Shown: positions 57,701 to 64,000 of the stretch, in pieces
Position numbering within the stretch: position 1 is the first letter of the stretch
How the letters are laid out: each line of letters begins with the position of its first letter
Assembly (NCBI GenBank): GCA_039720395.1
Contig: CM077822.1
Location: 16,385,043-16,449,042, forward strand
Source of the DNA: Liquidambar formosana
Taxonomy: Eukaryota > Streptophyta > Magnoliopsida > Saxifragales > Altingiaceae
Reading direction: 5' to 3'
Length of the DNA stretch: 64,000 bases
Made by a program: the position numbers and the translations under genes
Notes under the pieces: generated by a model
Told to the model about the DNA's origin: nothing
Seen by the model: only the letters and a program-made list of their open reading frames with translations
Databases searched by the model: none

Positions 57701-58285
57701 CACTTGTCAAATCAATGAGTTTATTTTTTTATTGGTTTGATGCAGTGGTTATATGTCACCTGAATACGCAATTGATGGGTTGTATTCAGTAAAATCCGAT
57801 GTGTTTAGCTTTGGTGTTTTGTTGCTAGAAGTAGTATGCGGGAAGAGAAATAGAGGTTTCTATCATCCAGACCACCACCTTAACCTTACTGGACATGTAA
57901 GTGTTTTAACTAATATTCGCTTAATTCTATACATTAAACATACTCTTGATAATATGATCTTATTTCGAACTTTTTAGGCATGGAGACTCCATCTAGAGGG
58001 TAGGTCTTCGGAACTAACAGATGCATCGATAGGGGACTCATACAATTCATTTGAAGTGTTGCGATCAATCCATGTTGGTCTCTTATGTGTCAAACAATGT
58101 CCGGAAGATTGGCCCTAGCATGTCGTCAGTGGTTTTGATGTTGGGTAGCGAGGGATGCATTGCCTCGGCCTAACCAACCTAGTTTTTTCACCGAAAGGAA
58201 TCTAGTTGAAGGAAATTCTTCATTAGGCAAGCTTGAGCCATGCTCAGCAAATGAAATCACCATTACACAATTAGAGGCTCGATAA
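54715..58285 (+). pseudogene. SRK-2: G-type lectin S-receptor-like kinase pseudogene
   Basis: Paralogue of SRK-1. Exon 1 starts at 54715 but is broken by an extra A near 54866, extra G bases near 54974 and 55037, a 63-bp tandem duplication, and TAA at 55095-55097. A deletion of about 540 bp (equivalent to about 41800-42340) removes the end of the S-domain, the EGF and the PAN regions. Remaining exons: 2, 55750-55896 (membrane span); 3, 56083-56240 (ends TAG in place of the Lys codon of VYKG); 4, 56650-56859 (one base short); 5, 57430-57666 (acceptor AG changed to AA, one base lost near 57493, HRD changed to HKD); 6, 57746-57896; 7, 57978-58285 (extra base and stop near 58117). The family C-terminus SANEITITQLEAR is kept. 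No functional kinase is possible. Confidence 0.9.
54920..55045 (+). repeat. Perfect 63-bp tandem duplication inside SRK-2 exon 1
   Basis: 54920-54982 and 54983-55045 are identical by eye. The unit encodes [20 protein letters not shown] in the lectin domain and its length is a multiple of three. It is absent from SRK-1, so it arose after the segmental duplication, and recently. Confidence 0.92.
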
Positions 58286-58667
58286 AAGACATTTTATGTT
58301 GATGTTTTGTATGTGGGCTTAAACCGTGTTGTTAGACCGAAGCAAATGCACCATCACTTCCCAACACACTAATGACATGACTTGTTGGGCCTTTCTTCCA
58401 AACATCCTTGCGCACATAATGGATTCATCGCAACACTTTAGATAGATTGCATGAGTGCCCCATTAATGCATTTATTATGTGTGCAACGATGTTCGGAAGA
58501 TAGCCTAGCATGACAAGTGTGGTTCCATAGTTTTGGGAGGTGATGGTGGATTGCCTTAGCCTAAAAAAGCTCAGTTTTTCAACAAAATGAATCTGGTTGA
58601 AGCAATATCTTCATCAAGCAAGAATGAGTCATGTTCAACCACTAAAATCACCATTACACTATTAGAT

Positions 58668-60040
58668 GCTTGATAAAAGACATTGTATGTTGATATTTCG
58701 CATGTCTCTAAAGCCTAAACCATGGATTATTATTATTTTTAAATAAAAATTGTCACTATTTAAGCCTATTTATCCTTTTTGAGTGGGTTATTTGTTGAGC
58801 ATACCTGTATTATATAGTGTCCTCTTTTTCATATGTGCCTTTTGTATTAGGACTTAGCTAGCCTCCAGTCCTTTGTCCTCAAGTTCCCTCAAGTGTGTAC
58901 TTGTGTCATTGCCACATCAACATAAAAAAGAAACGATACCACTATAAGATGGGTCTTACTTATGATATTTATGTGTGCTGAGTCAGCTCAGCTTGACTCA
59001 TTTTAGCCTATCGATTTTAATCAAAATATTTGGATCATTAATTATATGATTAATCACATTTGATCAAGTTGTCCCTTTTGCCTAAATGAATTGAGAAAGA
59101 TCCATATGATGGTGAGTCCATATGTTCACTTCTTACTGAAGGATAGGACAAGCTTGAGGGTTTAGGGATTTGAGGAGAACCCAATTTTGCATTTTTTTTT
59201 TTTTCCTCTCTTATATTCAGTTTGGGATTGATTCGAAGAAGCCATAGAGTCCTAGGGGAAATATATTAAACACCCCTATAGCAATAATGAAAGTAGACAT
59301 ACAAGGGCATCAAGATATATAGAGGAAACGATCCAAGAAAGAGGAAAAATTCAAAGCAGAAGCTCCAAGCAAATTTAATATATCAGAAACAAGAACACAA
59401 TGGTTATTTATCAGATGCTCGATAAAAGACATTTGTATGTTGACATTTTGCATGTCTCTATAGCCTGAACCTTGGATTATTATTATTTTTAAATAAAAAT
59501 TTTCACTATTTAAGGCTATTTATCCTTATTGAGTGGGTTATTTGTTGAGTATACCTGTATTATATAGTTTCCCTTTTTCATATGTGCCTTTTGTATAAGG
59601 ATTTAGCTAGCCTCCAATCCTTTGTGCTCAAGTTCCCTCAAGTTTCTAATTATGTCATTGCCTCATCAACGTCTAATCAAGTTGTCCCTTTTGCCTTAAT
59701 GTATTAAGAGAGATCCATATGATGGTGAGTCCATATCTTCACTTATTACCGAAGTGGCGTAACTTTAAGACAAACTTGAGGCAACTTGAGGATTAAGGGA
59801 TTTGAGGAGTGCCCAATTTTATATTTTGTATTTTTTTTTCTCTTACATACAGTTTGGGATTGATTCAAAGGAGCTGTGGAGTCCATGAGGAAATCTATTA
59901 AACACCCATATAGCAATAATGAAAGTAGACATATAAGGACATCAAGAAAATTATAGGAAACCCTCCAACGAAGAGGAAAAATTGACAAGAGAAGCTCCAA
60001 GGAAATTTAGTATATCAGAAACAAGAACACAAAGGTTCTA
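58668..60040. repeat. Extra 0.75-kb tandem duplication of SRK-2 3' flank
   Basis: The segment from TTGATAAAAGACATTGTATG (58670) recurs from about 59418 with an offset of about 748 bp, through TATTTGTTGAG...GTGGTTT-type sequence to CTCCAAGCAAATTTA. Unit 1 has one copy (46490-47100). No coding sequence is seen. Confidence 0.8.
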
Positions 60041-60444
60041 TTATCAAGTTTATGCATAAAATTCGAGATAATCCAACAACAGAAAATAAATAAATATATA
60101 AAAACGAGGTTACCTCTTGGGGTTTTTTACAAACTCTAATCTTTCATCACAGGGAACAACCTGAGGAAGGTTGTCGGAGACGTACCAAATCCGTTGAGAC
60201 AATCCGCTACACTCTAACTCGCTAGTCGTAGGAGAAATAGGAAGGAAAGTCAAAGCCCCAAAACAAATCCTAACCTTTTTTCTCTCACTCCCGTGTGCTC
60301 TCGTTTAATCGCTTTGATTCTCACGAATTGGAAGGAAGGAAGGAAAATGAGGTAAAGAAGAGATACGGGCCTTAGGATGCGTTATTACTCTGATGGGCCT
60401 GGGTCTGGATCCATAACAGCCCATTAAACAAGAGCAATTGTAAT

Positions 60445-60812
60445 GGGAACGGCAATTGCCCCCATTTTTACCAAACCCCACTTTGGTTAAGGTTTTTAAG
60501 ATTTTATGCAAAATATAAAAGATTTTTACAAAAACTGAGCGCCTAATCCACTAGAAAACATCATTTTGAACAACTTTTCAGAATAAAGTTTTTCCAAAAT
60601 CTATCGTTTAAGTAGGCTTTTTGGCAAAAAATGAAATAAAAACTATAAATGGCTAAAGTCTACTTAAACGATATGTTTTAGAAAAAAAATTTTCTGCAAA
60701 TTTTTTCAAAATAATGTTTTGTAGTGGACAACGTGGCCGGTTTTCATAAAAACCTTTTATATTTTACATAAAACCTTAAAACCTAAAGCAGGGGAGGCAA
60801 TAGTCGTTCCCC
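60445..60812. mobile_element. Fold-back MULE-type MITE with perfect 9-bp target duplication
   Basis: Inverted ends (GGGAACGGCAATTGCCCCCA; from the right GGGGAACGACTATTGCC). AATTGTAAT at 60436-60444 and again at 60813-60821. Counterpart of 47535-47933 and related inside to 8417-8814. Confidence 0.8.
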
Positions 60813-60837
60813 AATTGTAATATAACCTGTCAGTCCT

Positions 60838-60990
60838 AGTCAGGTAAGAACATACTTATATAAATTATATCAACACTATGCATTGAAGATTGTACCACGT
60901 GCATTCGTCTCATATACCTCATAGCCCACCAATGCACTAGGTGCAACCCTGTATGTGAGTGCTGATATATCAACACATTCTTATTAGACC
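60838..60990. mobile_element. Diverged small fold-back MITE
   Basis: Related to the element at 35003-35155: GTCAGGTAAGAACATACTTA at the left, an AGTGCTGATATATCAACACA complement-like end at the right, and a central ATGCATTG/CAATGCA pairing. Confidence 0.5.
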
Positions 60991-61199
60991 ACCATCCTAT
61001 AACTATTCTAGTTTGGAACTATCAATAGAAAATTTTCTATTAATGGGCTCGCTCTTGTTGCAAAACAGAATTTTGTCTTTCACTGTCCAACTTGTTATAA
61101 ATCCCATGTGTTGAGGTATTATCGTCTAGTGTCAGAGCATCTCTAAGGAAATTAGCTACTCCCTCCGTTTCATAATAAGCGTCTACTTTGAAAAACACA

Positions 61200-64000
61200 C
61201 TTTTTAATGGAGGAATGCCTCCTGTTGATGCCACGTGTCAATTTATGAATTTCTTTTTTTTTCCAAATCATATGTTGAATCTATGAACAGTTATAGAAAA
61301 AGGTTATAATTACCTTTTAGTGATCACTTTCCAATCTAATACCCAAAAATAGGATAATATCTATCAACTTGCTACAAATTAACTGTATACTTACGTCAAA
61401 ATAATTATCAGTTTCTTTTTTTCGTATTAAGTTGGGAAAGGATCACTAAAAAGTAATTTTCCCCAAAAGAAAGTTACTTTAGTAACTTTTGGAGAAATTA
61501 CTTTTTAGTAATCAAGTTCCAATTTAATACCAAAGAAAGAATATTTTCTGCCAATTTGCTACAAATTGATTGTATACATGCTTCAAAAGGATTACTAATG
61601 TTTCATGTATGGTATTAAGTTGAGAAGTGATCACCAAAAAGTAAATTCTCTAACTTTTTTTTTTTTGGTTTTCACTGTTCTCTTTCACGCAGTATAGTTA
61701 GGTTGATGCTTGGTATACACTACATATCTTTTTGTTTTTATGTGGGAGAATCGGAAAACCTACACTGTACAATGTTTACCCAAACTTAGTAAACTATACC
61801 ATATTTCTTCGTTTTCTTTATATCTATTTATCTCCTCTCTCAAAAATTGAATGTATAAAATTATAAATAGTTATAATTAGAAAATGAGACAAATAGAGGC
61901 AATGATGATTAAAAAAAACGTAACACACCGGAATATGTATTAACATATCAAATTACTTAAAAAATTATAAAAATACTTAAAAAATTGTGCAAATACACTT
62001 TTACCAAATGAGGGGTATCTCAAACCGTTAGGCCCAAACTAATCCTCATGATACACAAACTATCCTCAAGTCCATGCATTCGATAATGAAGAAGTAAAGA
62101 CACGAACTCAATATTTATGATTCCTAAGCTGTGGTTCTTTGCCATCTGAGCTACCATCACAGGTGTGTATTATATATATATATATAATTTATATTTTTCA
62201 CAATATTTATTTTTACATACCTCACCCGTGCAACGCACGAGTTATAAACTAGTAATATATATATAACGGAGGAAATAAAACCTATTGATGCCACATGTCA
62301 ATTTATAATTTTTTTTTTTTTTCCTTTCAAATCATATGCTGAATCTGTAAACAGATAGAGAAAAAAGCAAAAATTACATTTTAGTGACCACTTTCCAATC
62401 TAATACCAAAAAAGGGATAATATCTGTCAACTTATTACAAATTAATTGTATACTTATGTCAAAATAATTATTAGTTTTCTTTTTTTTGTATTAAGTTGGG
62501 AAAGAGTCACTAAAAAGTAATTTTCCCAAAAAGAAAGTTACTTTTAGTGACTTTTGGCAAAATTACTTTTTAGTGATCAATTTCCAACCTAATATCAAAG
62601 AAAGAATATTCTCTACCAACTTGCTACAAATTGACTATATACATACTTTAAAAGGACTACTAATGTTTCATGTTTGGTATTAAGTTGAGAACTGGTCACC
62701 ACAAGGTAAATTCTCTAACTTTTCCCTTTTTTTTCTTTTTTTTTTTGCTTTCACTGCTCTTTTTCACACGGTATAGGTAGGTTAACATTTGGTGTATACT
62801 GCATATCTCTTTGTTTTTATGTGGGAGAATCGGAAAACTTACACTGTACAATGTTCAACCCAAACATAGTAGATTATACCATATTTCTTCGTTTTCTTTA
62901 TAAACAATTCATCTTCTCTCCAAAAAATTGAACGTATAAAATTATAATAATTATAATCAGAAAGAGAGACAAATAGAGGTAAAAATGATTAAAAAGGAAA
63001 ACGCGACACACCGGAATATATATTAACATATCAAATTGCTTAGAAAACTATAAAAATGCTTAAAAAATTGTGCAAATGCATTTTTGCCAAATGAAGGGTA
63101 TCTCAAACCGTTAGCCCAAACTAATTCCTATAATACACAACCCACGCACAAGTCCATGCATCAACAGGGAGCCATTCCTCTGTTATATATATATTATATA
63201 GATATATATATATAATTTATATTTTTTACAACACACATGATCAACAATGAAATAAAGTTACAAAACTTTTTTCAAAAAATTTCCTTTTGGTGATCATTTC
63301 ATAACTTAATACCAATAAAAGATGTAGGCTGTCAGCTTGCTAGAACTTAACTATATACATGCATGAAATGACTACTAATTTCTTTTGTTTTGTATTACAT
63401 TGAAAGTTGATCACTAAAACGTAATTTTTCCAAGAAGTTACTTTTAGTGACTTTTGAGGAAATTGCATTTTTAGTAACCACTTTCCATCTCAATACCAAA
63501 CAAAAGTTATTCTCTGTCAACTTGCTACATATTGACTGTATACGTGTTTCAAAATGACTACCACCTTACTTTGTTTGGTATTAAGTTAAGAAGTGGTCAT
63601 CAAAAAGTAATTTTCCCAACTTTTTTTTGGTGTTCACTACTCTTTTTCATGCAAGTAAATTGTCTCTTGGTATTCACCACATATCTCTTTGTTTTCATGT
63701 GAGAGAATCGAAAAACCCACATTATACAACGTCCATCCCAAAATTTGTAAATTACCATATTTATTCGTTTTCTTTATACCTATTCATCTTCTCTCCCAAA
63801 AATTGAATGTATAAAATTATAAATAGTCATAATAGGAAAGAGAGATAGATAGAGGAAAAAAGGATTTAAAAAAAATACGACATGTCGAAATCTTCAAATT
63901 CTCTCGATCTATCTTCAACGAAAAAAAAATTATTTTAATCCAAAATTCTTCAGATAGTTTATTACCTTAAAATTGAAAAGATCTATATGTTCTCTTATCG
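61200..64000. repeat. Tandem array, about 1.07-kb period, three copies (third runs off the window)
   Basis: Landmarks recur: GATGCCACGTGTCAATTTAT at 61227 and GATGCCACATGTCAATTTAT at 62287, and a TGGGAGAATCGGAAAACCTA-type segment at about 61741, 62821 and (diverged) 63699. Each unit contains inverted TTACTTTTTAGTGATCA / TGATCACTAAAAAGTAA-type segments. The third copy is shorter at its start. No gene is visible. Confidence 0.8.
62221..62252 (+). mobile_element. Possible Helitron 3' terminus
   Basis: CCCGTGCAACGCACGAG can form a short hairpin (one mismatch from perfect) and is followed by TTATAAACTAG then T. A GC hairpin about 10 nt before CTRR, inserted before T, is the Helitron 3' signature. 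It occurs in the first tandem unit and not in the second. The 5' TC end was not located. Confidence 0.45.

Larger units (their letters stand above)
47941..60812. repeat. Tandem segmental duplication, unit 2
   Basis: Copy of 35662-47940 in the same orientation. It is larger because of a 1216-bp Mutator-like element, a minisatellite expansion at 52506-53280, and an extra 0.75-kb tandem copy of the 3' flank (58668 against 59416). It lacks the LINE and MITE insertions of unit 1. Confidence 0.9.

Noticed and set aside
47109..60000. ORFs at 47109-47384 and 59746-60000 in the SRK 3' flanks
   Set aside because: The homologous flanks do not keep the same frame, so they are not a conserved gene.

Overview
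This window looks like nuclear DNA from a flowering plant, most likely a woody eudicot. It is AT-rich, with split genes carrying GT-AG introns of plant type, and the recognisable families are plant ones: EIX2/Cf-type leucine-rich-repeat receptor-like proteins (RLPs), a G-type lectin S-receptor-like kinase (SRK family), a plant transmembrane cytochrome b561, a MATH/TRAF-like gene, a Ty3/gypsy retrotransposon, LINEs, tRNA-derived SINEs and many MITEs. The species cannot be fixed from the sequence. I see no clearly intact full-length protein-coding gene. The window is a decayed immune-receptor neighbourhood.

Region 1 (about 2.0-29.5 kb, all plus strand) is an RLP cluster with six remnants. RLP-A (2060-4141) and RLP-B (5832-7293) lack the N-terminus. 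RLP-C (12127-12310) and RLP-D (14132-14262) are only N-terminal stubs. RLP-E (23894-26834) is nearly full length but carries several stops and frameshifts. RLP-F (28488-29506) is the first third of a gene. RLP-A, -B and -E share an identical in-frame TGA, so a damaged copy was probably multiplied. A first exon of a cytochrome b561 ferrireductase (5577-5762) sits just before RLP-B. The RLP 5' flank was itself copied as 1.2-kb tandem blocks (16.1-18.5 kb). A 3.6-kb PIF/Harbinger-type element (20091-23672) carrying two exons of a MATH-domain gene sits 222 bp upstream of the RLP-E start codon.

Region 2 (29516-34465, minus strand) is a truncated Ty3/gypsy element: LTR, primer-binding site, gag, protease, reverse transcriptase and part of RNase H. 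The rest of RNase H, integrase and the second LTR are missing. Its left end joins RLP-F through a 16-bp templated repeat.

Region 3 (35662-60812, plus strand) is a 12.3-kb tandem duplication. Each unit holds an S-receptor-like kinase pseudogene with the family's seven-exon structure: SRK-1 at 40997-46246 and SRK-2 at 54715-58285. The lesions differ between copies. SRK-1 keeps one long S-domain ORF (442 codons) that would encode a secreted S-locus-glycoprotein-like protein if expressed. The two units differ by clean insertions: a Mutator-like element in unit 2, and a LINE plus nested MITEs in unit 1. The other unit gives the empty site in each case.

Region 4 (60.8-64 kb) is non-coding tandem repeat DNA with a possible Helitron end.

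Expressed, these families would act in pathogen or self recognition at the plasma membrane. Here the interest lies mainly in how the cluster was duplicated, broken and invaded. All base-level comparisons were made by eye.
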